From Methanobrevibacter sp. (GTDB lineage Archaea > Methanobacteriota > Methanobacteria > Methanobacteriales > Methanobacteriaceae): a stretch of DNA of 64,000 bases. Under the pieces are notes generated by a model. The model had not been told where the DNA came from. It was given only the letters and a program-made list of their open reading frames with translations, and searched no databases. Every line of letters begins with the position of its first letter. Position 1 is the stretch's first letter. The stretch lies in the NCBI GenBank assembly GCA_017652345.1, contig JAGCBE010000339.1, forward strand, positions 109,568-173,567, read 5' to 3'. The position numbers were made by a program, and so were the translations under genes. This document shows, one piece after another, positions 49,867 through 58,198 of this stretch.

Positions 49867-50646
49867 ATGGAAGCAACATTAGATGAACTTTTTAGAGACG
49901 CAACTACATCGGTAGATAAAGGTTTTGACCAGGAAACTGCTGGAACTTATGAACAGTTCAAACAGGATGATACTGGTAGATGGACAGGCAAGGTTGTTGA
50001 CAATGATGATCCTGATAAATTAGGAAGAGTAAAGATTGTCGTTTTCGGATATTACGATGATTTGGCACAATATGCTTTGCCATGGGCAGTTCCAGATTTA
50101 AACTATGTCGGCGGCACGAATGGTAACTTTGTTATTCCAGAAGTTGGATGTTTCGTAAGAGGATATTTTGACCAAGGAGATATACAGAAACCAGTTTACG
50201 ATTCTATTGCATTCAGTGAAATGACTGCAAGAAATCTTACAAAGAATTTCTTAATCAATAAGTTTGAAGATTATCCGCATAAGATGGTCTTGATGGAAAC
50301 TGACCAAGGCGATTATTTGACATTGAATAGAAAAGATGGTGAAACTGTTTTCCACCATAGAACTGGTCTTAGTATTACAATCGGAGCTGACGGTTCTTTG
50401 ACAATAAATACAGGTATGAATTTTACAGAAAAAGGTAAATTCGTTGTTAACTGTATGGGCGATACAAAGATTGAAACAAATGGCAATTTAGATATTGAAG
50501 CTTTGCAAGGAGATATTAACGTTGATGCAAAGCTTGGAAATGTAAATCTTGGTAAGAATTTAAATAAACAGCTGGTCAATAATTTACCTACTTGTCCTAT
50601 TACTGGCATGCCTCATTGTGTTGGTAATTTTAATGTCAAGTGTTAA
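49867..50646 (+). CDS. Baseplate spike protein, gp5-like, without lysozyme domain
   Basis: A 259-residue protein. The N-terminal OB-fold matches T4 gp5: 'RWTGKVVDNDDPDKLGRVKI' then 'VVFGYYDDLAQYALPWAVPD', 'GNFVIPEVGCFVRGYFDQGD'. T4 gp5 (575 residues) carries a lysozyme domain in the middle; here it is absent. The sequence passes into beta-helix needle repeats ('IGADGSLTINTGMNF', 'MGDTKIETNGNLDIEALQGD', 'INVDAKLGNVNLGKNLNKQL'). The C-terminus has a Cys/His set ('NLPTCPITGMPHCVGNFNVK') that could bind a metal at the tip. It punctures the host envelope without cleaving peptidoglycan itself. Confidence 0.88.
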   Translation: MEATLDELFRDATTSVDKGFDQETAGTYEQFKQDDTGRWTGKVVDNDDPDKLGRVKIVVFGYYDDLAQYALPWAVPDLNYVGGTNGNFVIPEVGCFVRGYFDQGDIQKPVYDSIAFSEMTARNLTKNFLINKFEDYPHKMVLMETDQGDYLTLNRKDGETVFHHRTGLSITIGADGSLTINTGMNFTEKGKFVVNCMGDTKIETNGNLDIEALQGDINVDAKLGNVNLGKNLNKQLVNNLPTCPITGMPHCVGNFNVKC

Positions 50647-50652
50647 TTGAGG

Positions 50653-50660
50653 TATAAATA
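50653..50660 (+). promoter_or_regulatory. Late promoter -10, TATAAATA
   Basis: Exact octamer 4 bases before the ATG of the gp25-like gene, within an operon. A GAGG lies just upstream of it. Confidence 0.6.
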
Positions 50661-50664
50661 TTAT

Positions 50665-51069
50665 ATGTTAGATTTAGATAAAAATTCAGATTATACCTGG
50701 CTACATAATGGTAAGATAGACAGTGAATATTATGATTTAGATGCATCACTTGAAAATACAGAGATATGGAATAAGAATGCATTGGATCAGATGATTGAGA
50801 TGGTTATTACGACAGAACCATTTGAACGTTTATTTAATCTTTCATTCGGTTCACCATTATATCAAGTTTTATTTGAAAATTTTTCACAGTTAGATTCTGT
50901 AATGTCAGTTGTCTTTGACACTATTGAATATTGGGTTCCTGTTACTATTGACCGTTCTGAGGCACAAGTCGAAGCAGATCCAGACAATAATACATTGACA
51001 TTTAGAATTCCGTATGTTTCAAGTAACGGGTTAATTCGCGGTATTTTTGCAAGACGTTTATCAAGGTAA
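50665..51069 (+). CDS. Baseplate wedge protein, gp25-like
   Basis: A 134-residue member of the GPW/gp25 family (T4 gp25 is 132), which forms the core of the baseplate wedge and starts sheath polymerisation. It has the family's 'ALDQMIEMVITTEPFERLFN', 'LSFGSPLYQVLFENFSQLDS' and 'FDTIEYWVPVTI', and a basic end ('GIFARRLSR'). I placed the start at ATG 50665; a TTG at 50647 would extend through the late octamer. It lies 18 bases after gp5 and 3 before the next gene. Confidence 0.88.
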   Translation: MLDLDKNSDYTWLHNGKIDSEYYDLDASLENTEIWNKNALDQMIEMVITTEPFERLFNLSFGSPLYQVLFENFSQLDSVMSVVFDTIEYWVPVTIDRSEAQVEADPDNNTLTFRIPYVSSNGLIRGIFARRLSR

Positions 51070-51072
51070 TTA

Positions 51073-52515
51073 ATGGAAGAAGAGGAAAGCAAATTTTTTG
51101 TAGGTTCAAAATATGAGCATGATAATAAAACTGGATTATCATATTTCATATTGTCTACATCATATAGTATTGGTGGCGATGCTAAAACTTTACAATTACG
51201 TGGTTTATTATCAGAATTGCCTGAAATAAGTTTTAATATTAACTATGAAGAAGGTCCAGGTAATGAATGGCAAGATACATTGTCTAAATTTATGGCCAAT
51301 GACTTAATATCAATTTTTAATGCTATCGGTGCTAAAGGTAGTGATTTTAAAAATTTAGTAAAAGCAGGAACTTGGACAAAACAAGTCTATGCTGGTTATT
51401 CTCCATCTTCTATTCCATTAAAGTTTAGAATTTATACTCGTGATACGCTCGGTCAGTCACCTGCATCAGAATGGAAACATTGGTTAATGTCATTTGCATC
51501 TATTGCACAGCAAAATGTATTTGATTCAGAAAAAGCAGTTGAAAATATTAAAGGAAGTATTAGAAATGCTTATGCAACTGGTCAGCTTGTCGGTAATGAA
51601 GTAAATAATTTATTTAGTAAAAATGAAAATGTTACGAAAAAAACAGGTAATACCGGTGATAAAAATACAGATGAATATAGTGATAAATTAGCAAAAATTT
51701 CTAAAATTTTTGCATTAGTAAATGAACGATTTGCAACTAGAAGTAATGTTGTAGTTGATAATAATCATATGTTTACTGCAACAATTAAATTGTCTTATGG
51801 TAAAGAAACAAGTAATTATCTTGGTTGGGGTGGTTATTCAACACCTATAGTATTTACTGCATCAATTAATAATGGTGCATCTGGTTTTGCGAATAGCACA
51901 ATTAATTTACCGCCGACAGATGTAGGTGTTATTGGCGGAAAAGATAAACATAAAATTCCAGACCCAGATAAATTGAAATTTGAATTTTCTGATTTGAAAG
52001 ATGCTATTGATAAATTTAAAGGTAAATGTACTGATAATATAACTAGACAGGCATTTGACCAAATTTTCAGTCAGTCATTTATGAGTGATTTGGAAAATAT
52101 TTTTAACAATCCGTTTAGTGGTTCTACTGCTTCTTCAGAAGAAATAGAAATATCTAAAGTTGTTAACTTTATTCAAAAAACTGCAGATAAAGTTGGTCAG
52201 GTAGTAACAGCAAAATATGGTCCAGGACGTGTATATGAATCTATGAACCGAGAAAATTGTCTTGGCTCTAAGTTATGGCATTTACATCTTTTTAATAATG
52301 TTATTTTTAATCCTGCTAGACCATTAGTTGTTTATATATCAAAATGGAGCTATAAGCCATCAGAAGAAATGGATGGAAATAGCCCAGTTTATTATGATTT
52401 TGATATAGAATGTTCTATGGATCAGGTTTATTCTAGAGATACATGGTTTGATATTTTAAATACAACCCATGCAACAAAAGTTTTGGAAGAACCAAACGAA
52501 AACGGTAATTTATAA
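51073..52515 (+). CDS. Baseplate/tube initiator candidate A
   Basis: A 480-residue protein of unknown family. It shares blocks with the opposing gene at 52510-53433: an Ile/Pro-rich 'LSELPEISFNINYEEGPGNE' (versus 'IEEIPQIAYSTTWGDSPVAV'), 'YSPSSIPLKFRIYTRDTLGQ' (versus 'AEPLNVSFKFRAYPIDGYYN'), and the closing 'ISKWSYKPSEEMDGNSPVYY' plus 'DFDIEC' (versus 'LKSWSFKPALQVTFDNNPIY', 'VDFNVT'). The two look like paralogues. In T4 the region after gp25 and gp29 holds the related pair gp48/gp54 that cap the baseplate and start the tube; that role is a reasonable guess only. It overlaps the end of its paralogue by 6 bases, tail to tail. Confidence 0.8.
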   Translation: MEEEESKFFVGSKYEHDNKTGLSYFILSTSYSIGGDAKTLQLRGLLSELPEISFNINYEEGPGNEWQDTLSKFMANDLISIFNAIGAKGSDFKNLVKAGTWTKQVYAGYSPSSIPLKFRIYTRDTLGQSPASEWKHWLMSFASIAQQNVFDSEKAVENIKGSIRNAYATGQLVGNEVNNLFSKNENVTKKTGNTGDKNTDEYSDKLAKISKIFALVNERFATRSNVVVDNNHMFTATIKLSYGKETSNYLGWGGYSTPIVFTASINNGASGFANSTINLPPTDVGVIGGKDKHKIPDPDKLKFEFSDLKDAIDKFKGKCTDNITRQAFDQIFSQSFMSDLENIFNNPFSGSTASSEEIEISKVVNFIQKTADKVGQVVTAKYGPGRVYESMNRENCLGSKLWHLHLFNNVIFNPARPLVVYISKWSYKPSEEMDGNSPVYYDFDIECSMDQVYSRDTWFDILNTTHATKVLEEPNENGNL

Positions 52516-53433
52516 TAATATCTTTTCTAAATCTGCAGAAGATAATACATACTGTGTTTGTAAAGTAACATTAAAATCTACATAGATTGGATTATTATCA
52601 AATGTAACTTGTAATGCTGGTTTGAAAGACCAGGATTTTAACATCCATCTTATACCTGGATATGCTTGAATTAATCCATTAATACTAAGTTCAATTAATG
52701 GACAACCACCGACATTATCGCCATTCATATCGCCAATTTCTCTTATAAATTGATGGAGCTGACTGATTGCTTTCATTGCATCTTGTTCTTGTAGACTTAG
52801 CTTGTCTTCATCTTTACCTTTCATTGCAAACATAAGTTTACTAAAATCTATATTACCGTTTGATAAATTATCAGTAAGTTGTTCAGCTATTTCACCAGCT
52901 TTTTGACCTTTTTTATATGATTGTTTCATAGCAACTGACATATATTCCATAGCATGAGACAAAGCGTATTGTTGAGGCGTAGTTACAAAAATCAATAATT
53001 TTATTATATCTGTAAAAATGGTTGTATTATAATAACCATCTATTGGATATGCTCTGAATTTAAATGAAACATTTAATGGTTCTGCAGCTTTAGGAATTTG
53101 TTGTGTCCAGCCATCAGTTACAAGCGGAGGTCTATAATCGCCATGCTGATGTGCAAACATTTTTATCCATTTATCTTGTGTAAACTTTTTAACTTTTTCA
53201 TTAATTACTGCAACTGGCGAATCACCCCAAGTTGTTGAATAAGCAATCTGTGGAATTTCTTCAATAATTCCAGTTATAGTAGTTCTACCGCCTAAAAGAT
53301 TTTTAAGATTATCTTCATCAAGCGAACTAGTAGTAATTTTTAATAAAAATGTATGTGCCTTGGTATATGGCGAGTTTTCTACGTCAATTTTATTAGATTG
53401 AACTGGCTGATTATAGTAACTTATTAATGCCAT
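52510..53433 (-). CDS. Baseplate/tube initiator candidate B
   Basis: A 307-residue protein, apparently a shorter paralogue of the convergent gene at 51073-52515 (shared blocks are given there). It lacks the middle insertion of the longer one and has a helical region 'YMSVAMKQSYKKGQKAGEIA' equivalent to 'ENIKGSIRNAYATGQLVGNE'. It starts 3 bases after the tape-measure gene and is co-transcribed with it. As a short partner to protein A it could be the gp54-like or gp48-like member; the sequence cannot say which. Confidence 0.8.
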   Translation of the reverse strand: MALISYYNQPVQSNKIDVENSPYTKAHTFLLKITTSSLDEDNLKNLLGGRTTITGIIEEIPQIAYSTTWGDSPVAVINEKVKKFTQDKWIKMFAHQHGDYRPPLVTDGWTQQIPKAAEPLNVSFKFRAYPIDGYYNTTIFTDIIKLLIFVTTPQQYALSHAMEYMSVAMKQSYKKGQKAGEIAEQLTDNLSNGNIDFSKLMFAMKGKDEDKLSLQEQDAMKAISQLHQFIREIGDMNGDNVGGCPLIELSINGLIQAYPGIRWMLKSWSFKPALQVTFDNNPIYVDFNVTLQTQYVLSSADLEKILL

Positions 53434-53436
53434 ATA

Positions 53437-55200
53437 TTATCCCATAATTTCATTAGGAAGTTTAATACGTGTATTATTTTTAAATGCTCTATCCCATTCA
53501 CTTAAAATCTTTGCAACAGTCTTCATATCGTTTTCAAAAGAACCGCTGATTTCAGATTCTTTCTGTTGGTCAGCAACATAACTTGTATTTATCATCATTG
53601 CAGTATTGTCAGCATTCAATGTTCTCATAATATTAGAATTACCATTGAATATTGTCATGCCAGAAGATGCAACCCTTGTAAATGAATTTTCTGTCTTATT
53701 CCATCTTCTTGCTTCTTCTAGTTCTGCAATATTTGCAACACAATTATTTATGGAATTCAAAGAATCAGAAATTGGCTTCAAATAGCTTGTAAATACATCC
53801 TTAGTAACGCCATTTTTAACTTCTGTAACTTGTGCAGTTTTTGCCTTAATTTCTTCTTCAGTCGTTCCGCCGAATAAATATCTAAATCCGTTAATTACTG
53901 CTTTGACAAGACCACCTAAAATACCAGTAACTAAGCTGACAACAATATCACAGAATAACTTGACGACACCTACAATAGCATCATAAAGCATTCCGCCTAC
54001 CATCACAAATACTTCTACAATTTTCTTACATGCATCAGTAATCTTATCACCGAATAATGCAAATATTACAATAATACCTGCAATGAGTAATACGATTGCA
54101 GCTACGACTGCTACAACACCACCTGCGACTAAGACATATTCAGCAATAGCAAGAACTTGCTTAAGTGCAATCAATGCCTTATTTGCGAGATGTTCTATCA
54201 TCGTGCACATACGTTCGAACATGGTTTCTGACATTTTTTCAGCATGTTCAGTCGTTGTAAATAACATTCTTAATTTATGGAATGCAACTTCAAATGCCCA
54301 CTTTGCCATAAGTGCACCAACTTTCATTGTGTGCCAAACAGTAGTAAGTGTAGCAATTAATATTGACGGTCCTTTAAATAGCAAGAAAGCCAGACCAGCA
54401 TAGAATATTATTTTATCTCGTATTTCTATTACTTGTTCTTTTGCTTTTTCTGACAATGTACTCCAAACACCTTTAAAGAATGCAATACCCAGAATAATAT
54501 ACGGTAATAAATGCATGAAAATTCCAGCAATCAATGTAATTGGATTTAATATTGCTTTTAATATATTACCGAGACCTGCCATAAATTCTTTAGCATTGAT
54601 TGGGAATTTTGGCGGTTCTACTACTGGTTTATTTTCTTTTGGATTTGTAACCTGTTCTTTCTTTTTATTTGGATTTAGTAATCTATTTCTATCTTCAGCC
54701 TGTTGACGTTTAATATCGTTTGCAATTAAAGCTTTTGTATTATTAAGCTGTAAAGCCTGCTCTTGTTTGGATGTTTCCTTAACAGCATTTGTTGTCGAAT
54801 CTAAACCGTTAACGATTGCTTCATTTATTTTACCTAGAGCGATTAATACTGGTTCATTACTTGAAACAGCCATTGCTGAACCACCTTCGCCTACAAAAGC
54901 CGGAGAAGCTTCAGCTGGAGATGATAATACATCAGTTAACTGAGTATCTTGACTTGCTGCTTCAGTTTCAGATTTCTTATATACAAAATCTGACATTATA
55001 CCAACAAGTGTATTTAAATTTTTATTAATTTTACTAAGCGAATCATCTATACGTAAAGTAATTCTAGCTATACTTTCAGCAAAACCACAAAGAGTATTTA
55101 TGCTGCCCCAAGAACCAAGAATATTCATTCTGATTTTTTTTAATACTTCCAACTTTTCAGCTTCATCTCTGATTGTATTAATACGCTCTAACTTATCCAT
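53437..55200 (-). CDS. Tape-measure protein candidate (gp29-like)
   Basis: A 587-residue protein; T4 gp29, the tail-length ruler, is 590. The N-terminal 70 residues are helical ('LSKINKNLNTLVGIMSDFVY'). A Gln/Glu/Asn-rich linker follows. Several strongly hydrophobic segments lie between about residues 210 and 430 ('PITLIAGIFMHLLPYIILGI', 'IIFYAGLAFLLFKGPSILIA', 'YVLVAGGVVAVVAAIVLLIA', 'GGMLYDAIVGVVKLFCDIVV'), typical of rulers that insert into the host membrane during DNA entry. It is in an operon with a tube-initiator candidate. Identity is from length, composition and position rather than motif similarity. Confidence 0.7.
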   Translation of the reverse strand: MDKLERINTIRDEAEKLEVLKKIRMNILGSWGSINTLCGFAESIARITLRIDDSLSKINKNLNTLVGIMSDFVYKKSETEAASQDTQLTDVLSSPAEASPAFVGEGGSAMAVSSNEPVLIALGKINEAIVNGLDSTTNAVKETSKQEQALQLNNTKALIANDIKRQQAEDRNRLLNPNKKKEQVTNPKENKPVVEPPKFPINAKEFMAGLGNILKAILNPITLIAGIFMHLLPYIILGIAFFKGVWSTLSEKAKEQVIEIRDKIIFYAGLAFLLFKGPSILIATLTTVWHTMKVGALMAKWAFEVAFHKLRMLFTTTEHAEKMSETMFERMCTMIEHLANKALIALKQVLAIAEYVLVAGGVVAVVAAIVLLIAGIIVIFALFGDKITDACKKIVEVFVMVGGMLYDAIVGVVKLFCDIVVSLVTGILGGLVKAVINGFRYLFGGTTEEEIKAKTAQVTEVKNGVTKDVFTSYLKPISDSLNSINNCVANIAELEEARRWNKTENSFTRVASSGMTIFNGNSNIMRTLNADNTAMMINTSYVADQQKESEISGSFENDMKTVAKILSEWDRAFKNNTRIKLPNEIMG

Positions 55201-55206
55201 ATATAC

Positions 55207-55214
55207 TATTTATA
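55207..55214 (-). promoter_or_regulatory. Late promoter -10, TATAAATA
   Basis: Exact octamer 6 bases before the start codon of the tape-measure candidate; no Shine-Dalgarno site. Confidence 0.7.
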
Positions 55215-55235
55215 GTTTGGATTTTTTATAATAAA

Positions 55236-55262
55236 AAATCACCCCTAAATAGGAGTGATTTA
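55236..55262 (-). terminator. Rho-independent terminator
   Basis: Stem AAATCACTCCT/AGGGGTGATTT on the leftward RNA (one G-U), loop ATTT, after the gp15-like gene. Confidence 0.75.
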
Positions 55263-55280
55263 TATTAATTTTTGATATTT

Positions 55281-56756
55281 TTAGATGTATTTTCCACCTT
55301 CAAATTCAGTTTTTGTCTTTATTCCTTGTTTTGTCAACTTGTAATAATAGTCATAGTTTTCTTCTTTATATTTTTCTTTATCTGAAGTATATCTACCTTC
55401 TTCATTAAATTGAGAATAATATGCAGAATATGGTCTATTATACTGGTCAATTAAGACCTTATTATCAAATGAAATTGTCGGATCGTTATTATGACCGAAA
55501 CCAGATAATGACATATATTCTTTTTCAACAAGCCATTCATTGGTATATTCAACACTCCAAACTTCTGGATTAAAACCAGATGTTATATCTTTTGGGTCTA
55601 AATACATTGGTTTATAACCAATAACATCACCTTTCTTGACATGTTGCTCATTTATAATACAGTCAGCAGATGCATAAATTGGACGTGTATGCAAGATTGG
55701 TTTATCTCCACTAACTGTTTCCGTAGCAGGAATCCAAATATTTGTTACTTTTGTAAGAAGCTTTGCATCATCTTCATAAGTAGTCAATTCATCAGTTTCC
55801 CTATAATCGTAAGTCGTTATATATGCAGAAGTTTTTATTCCTTTATATTCATATGGGACAAGTTCAGTCTTAGGACTTCCGTTTAATACATAACTTGGGC
55901 CAACCTTTGTCTGATAAATCTTACTGAATTCATAAGGAGTAGTCAAAGAACCGTCTTTATTACCGAATGTTGCAGCATGATAGAGATAATCACCTTTATT
56001 CAAAGTAATATAGGTATTAATCTTTTCAATAATCTGTGCATCTTTAATCGGCTTATAAAGGAATGCTTCCATAGTAAACGTAAAGGAAATCTTAATCTGT
56101 CTCCAGTCTTCTTCACCCATTGATTCACTTTGAATATCCCAATTCAAAGAATCTAACTTTAATTTAATACTTCTACGTTTATTGAAGAACCAGAATTCCT
56201 TAACATCGAAGAAAGCAGCAGGTTGGAATCTTACAGCGATTTGTTCTGCGATTTGTTCTGCATCTGTCATTTTCTCACAGTTTGCTTCCATAGAAACAGA
56301 AATATTATATGGAACTGGTTGAACATCTGACCAGAATTTATCTTGTTGGTCACAAATCAAACCTGCACTTTCCAAATCAGAATTATAGAATGCACGAGTT
56401 TCATAAATACCCTTTGCTCTTTCAGTTGCAAATTGCATATTATCCAATCTATATGTAAGATTTGGTAAACTTATATAATATTTCTTACCAGATTCTTGTT
56501 CACTTCTGAAGTCATGAGACTTGTTTCTCGGACCGAATTTAATTGGAACATTGATTGTTTTGACTGGTTCTCCAAACTTATTATAACGAATAACATTCAA
56601 TTCGTTAAAGAAATTTTCAAAACCAATAAACAGACTACGAATTGTGTCTGCATAGAAATAATTTGATGGATAACCGAAATTAGGAGCTCCGTCAGCAGTT
56701 CCTTTCCAATATCCGTTTAAACTTGGGTCATACCCTTCTTGTCTGTAATTTGCCAT
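55281..56756 (-). CDS. Tail completion and sheath stabiliser protein, T4 gp15-like
   Basis: A 491-residue protein; T4 gp15 is 272. The first 270 residues carry the gp15 layout. The first part reads 'TIRSLFIGFENFFNELNVIR', 'VPIKFGPRNKSHDFRSEQES' and 'YYISLPNLTYRLDNMQF'. Then come 'QPVPYNISVSMEANCEKMTD', 'AEQIAEQIAVRFQPAAFFDV' (T4 'DDMFQIVEQILPYFQPHFNT') and 'WRQIKISFTFTMEAFLYKPI' (T4 'RRIEWSLTFEVNGWMYPPV'). It caps the tail and joins it to the neck. The C-terminal ~220 residues are an extension with no known similarity. A variant octamer (CATAAATA) lies 4 bases before the ATG. Confidence 0.8.
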   Translation of the reverse strand: MANYRQEGYDPSLNGYWKGTADGAPNFGYPSNYFYADTIRSLFIGFENFFNELNVIRYNKFGEPVKTINVPIKFGPRNKSHDFRSEQESGKKYYISLPNLTYRLDNMQFATERAKGIYETRAFYNSDLESAGLICDQQDKFWSDVQPVPYNISVSMEANCEKMTDAEQIAEQIAVRFQPAAFFDVKEFWFFNKRRSIKLKLDSLNWDIQSESMGEEDWRQIKISFTFTMEAFLYKPIKDAQIIEKINTYITLNKGDYLYHAATFGNKDGSLTTPYEFSKIYQTKVGPSYVLNGSPKTELVPYEYKGIKTSAYITTYDYRETDELTTYEDDAKLLTKVTNIWIPATETVSGDKPILHTRPIYASADCIINEQHVKKGDVIGYKPMYLDPKDITSGFNPEVWSVEYTNEWLVEKEYMSLSGFGHNNDPTISFDNKVLIDQYNRPYSAYYSQFNEEGRYTSDKEKYKEENYDYYYKLTKQGIKTKTEFEGGKYI

Positions 56757-56759
56757 ACA

Positions 56760-58124
56760 TTATTTATGATTTTTAAATTGTTTTAAATAATGTTTACCGT
56801 ATGTTTTTTCAATATAATAAAATATATTTCTAATTTCATTATATTTCATAATTTTTACATTATTATCTAACATACATTGATATTTAGCTTTATATTCATT
56901 TTGTATATTTTCATTTAAACTATTAAATGGACTTCTAAAATTACCGTTTTTATCAAAAAAATGATCTCCTTTTATTTCTATTATTTCATTTTTTATTTTA
57001 AAATCTGGAAAATAATAATGCTCTTTATTATTTGCAATATATTTAAATTTTATATTTGGTTGATATTCGAATTCAATTTTATGATCTGTTAACCAAATAT
57101 AATATGCTAATTCCCAACTACTATCAAACATAATATTATTATATTTGTATTTTTTACGAGATTTTTTAAATATTTCATAATTTTGTGCTGGAAATTCAGT
57201 TCCATTATTTTTTAAACATGTTTTTCGTGCTTTTTCTTGAATGTCTTTTGATTTATAAACATTAGTTACACCATATTTTTTAAGACATGTTTTTTCTATT
57301 TTTTCTCTAATATCTGTCATATTATTTAAATGTGAATCAGAGCCTAAAAATGTATCATTATTATATTTTTCTTGACAAGTAATAATACGTTTTTTCATTA
57401 TTTCTTTATTTTGCATAGGGTTTTCTACCCTATATTTTTCTAAACATGTATCTTTAAATTTTTCTTTGAATTCTTCTGTCTTTGCATAATTTTCAACATT
57501 ATATTTTTTAAGACATGTTTCTTTTACTTTTTGATATATTTCTGGACATTGTGCTGGCGCATTTACACCATATTTTTCTTGGCACGTTTCTTTAAATTCT
57601 TCTTTAAATTTATCTGATTTAGAATAGTGATCCACTCCATATTTTTCTAATAATGTACTTTTTGATTTCTCTTTATTATTTTCACTTTGAAATGAATATT
57701 CTACTCCATATTTTTCTAAACATGTTTTACGACTTTGCTCTTTAAATTCTTCTGATTGTGACGCAAATTCAGTACCATATTTTTCTAAACATGTTTGTTT
57801 AGATTTATCTTTCATAGATTGTAATTTATTAGTACTTGTTACGCCATAACGTTCTAAACATGTTTGTTTATATTTTTCTTTTATTTCAGGTGATTTGTGG
57901 GCGCAATTAGTTGAACAAAAGCGTTTATAACCTTTTGAAATAGATTCAAATTTAGTTTGTTTTCCACAAATTGGACATATATCTTCATTTTCTTTTTTTA
58001 AATATTTATCATAATAATCTTTAGCTGTTAATGGTTTATGTTCATTTTTTATATGTGAAGAAAATGAATATATATTATTAAACGATTTATTACATATTTT
58101 ACATATAAATATATTATCAGACAT
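56760..58124 (-). CDS. Repeat-rich zinc-finger endonuclease, possible homing enzyme
   Basis: A 454-residue protein with three parts. Residues 1-80: C2H2 plus CxxC/CxxxC zinc fingers ('FICKICNKSFNNIYSFSSHI', 'ICPICGKQTKFESISKGYKR'). Residues ~85-325: about nine degenerate 22-25-residue repeats around 'TCLEKYGV...S.E.KEK', probably DNA-reading helices. Residues ~330-390: a PD-(D/E)XK core with 'FDSSWELAYYIW' (Glu), 'HYYFPDFKI' (Asp) and 'IIEIKGDHF' (Glu-x-Lys). It is A+T-richer than its neighbours, as mobile genes often are, and sits beside the N-terminal half of the split terminase. Known split-intein loci sometimes carry a free-standing homing endonuclease of a related type. Cleavage specificity is unknown. 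Confidence 0.8.
   Translation of the reverse strand: MSDNIFICKICNKSFNNIYSFSSHIKNEHKPLTAKDYYDKYLKKENEDICPICGKQTKFESISKGYKRFCSTNCAHKSPEIKEKYKQTCLERYGVTSTNKLQSMKDKSKQTCLEKYGTEFASQSEEFKEQSRKTCLEKYGVEYSFQSENNKEKSKSTLLEKYGVDHYSKSDKFKEEFKETCQEKYGVNAPAQCPEIYQKVKETCLKKYNVENYAKTEEFKEKFKDTCLEKYRVENPMQNKEIMKKRIITCQEKYNNDTFLGSDSHLNNMTDIREKIEKTCLKKYGVTNVYKSKDIQEKARKTCLKNNGTEFPAQNYEIFKKSRKKYKYNNIMFDSSWELAYYIWLTDHKIEFEYQPNIKFKYIANNKEHYYFPDFKIKNEIIEIKGDHFFDKNGNFRSPFNSLNENIQNEYKAKYQCMLDNNVKIMKYNEIRNIFYYIEKTYGKHYLKQFKNHK
56761..56768 (-). promoter_or_regulatory. Variant late promoter -10, CATAAATA
   Basis: One mismatch to the octamer, 4 bases before the gp15-like start, overlapping the end of the endonuclease gene. 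Confidence 0.4.
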
Positions 58125-58186
58125 AATTAGCCTCTACATATAATTGTGTTTGTAATGGCTGAATTTCACACATTCAGTCATATTTT

Positions 58187-58194
58187 TATTTATA
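58187..58194 (-). promoter_or_regulatory. Late promoter -10, TATAAATA
   Basis: Exact octamer upstream of the leftward endonuclease gene (62-base leader with a CTGAAT/ATTCAG hairpin). On the other strand the same bases give TATAAT 2 bases before the terminase N-half GTG. Confidence 0.55.
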
Positions 58195-58198
58195 ATAT

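Noticed and set aside
56900..57900. CRISPR-like or tandem DNA repeat
   Set aside because: The repeats are protein-level 22-25-residue units in an open frame and differ at the DNA level.
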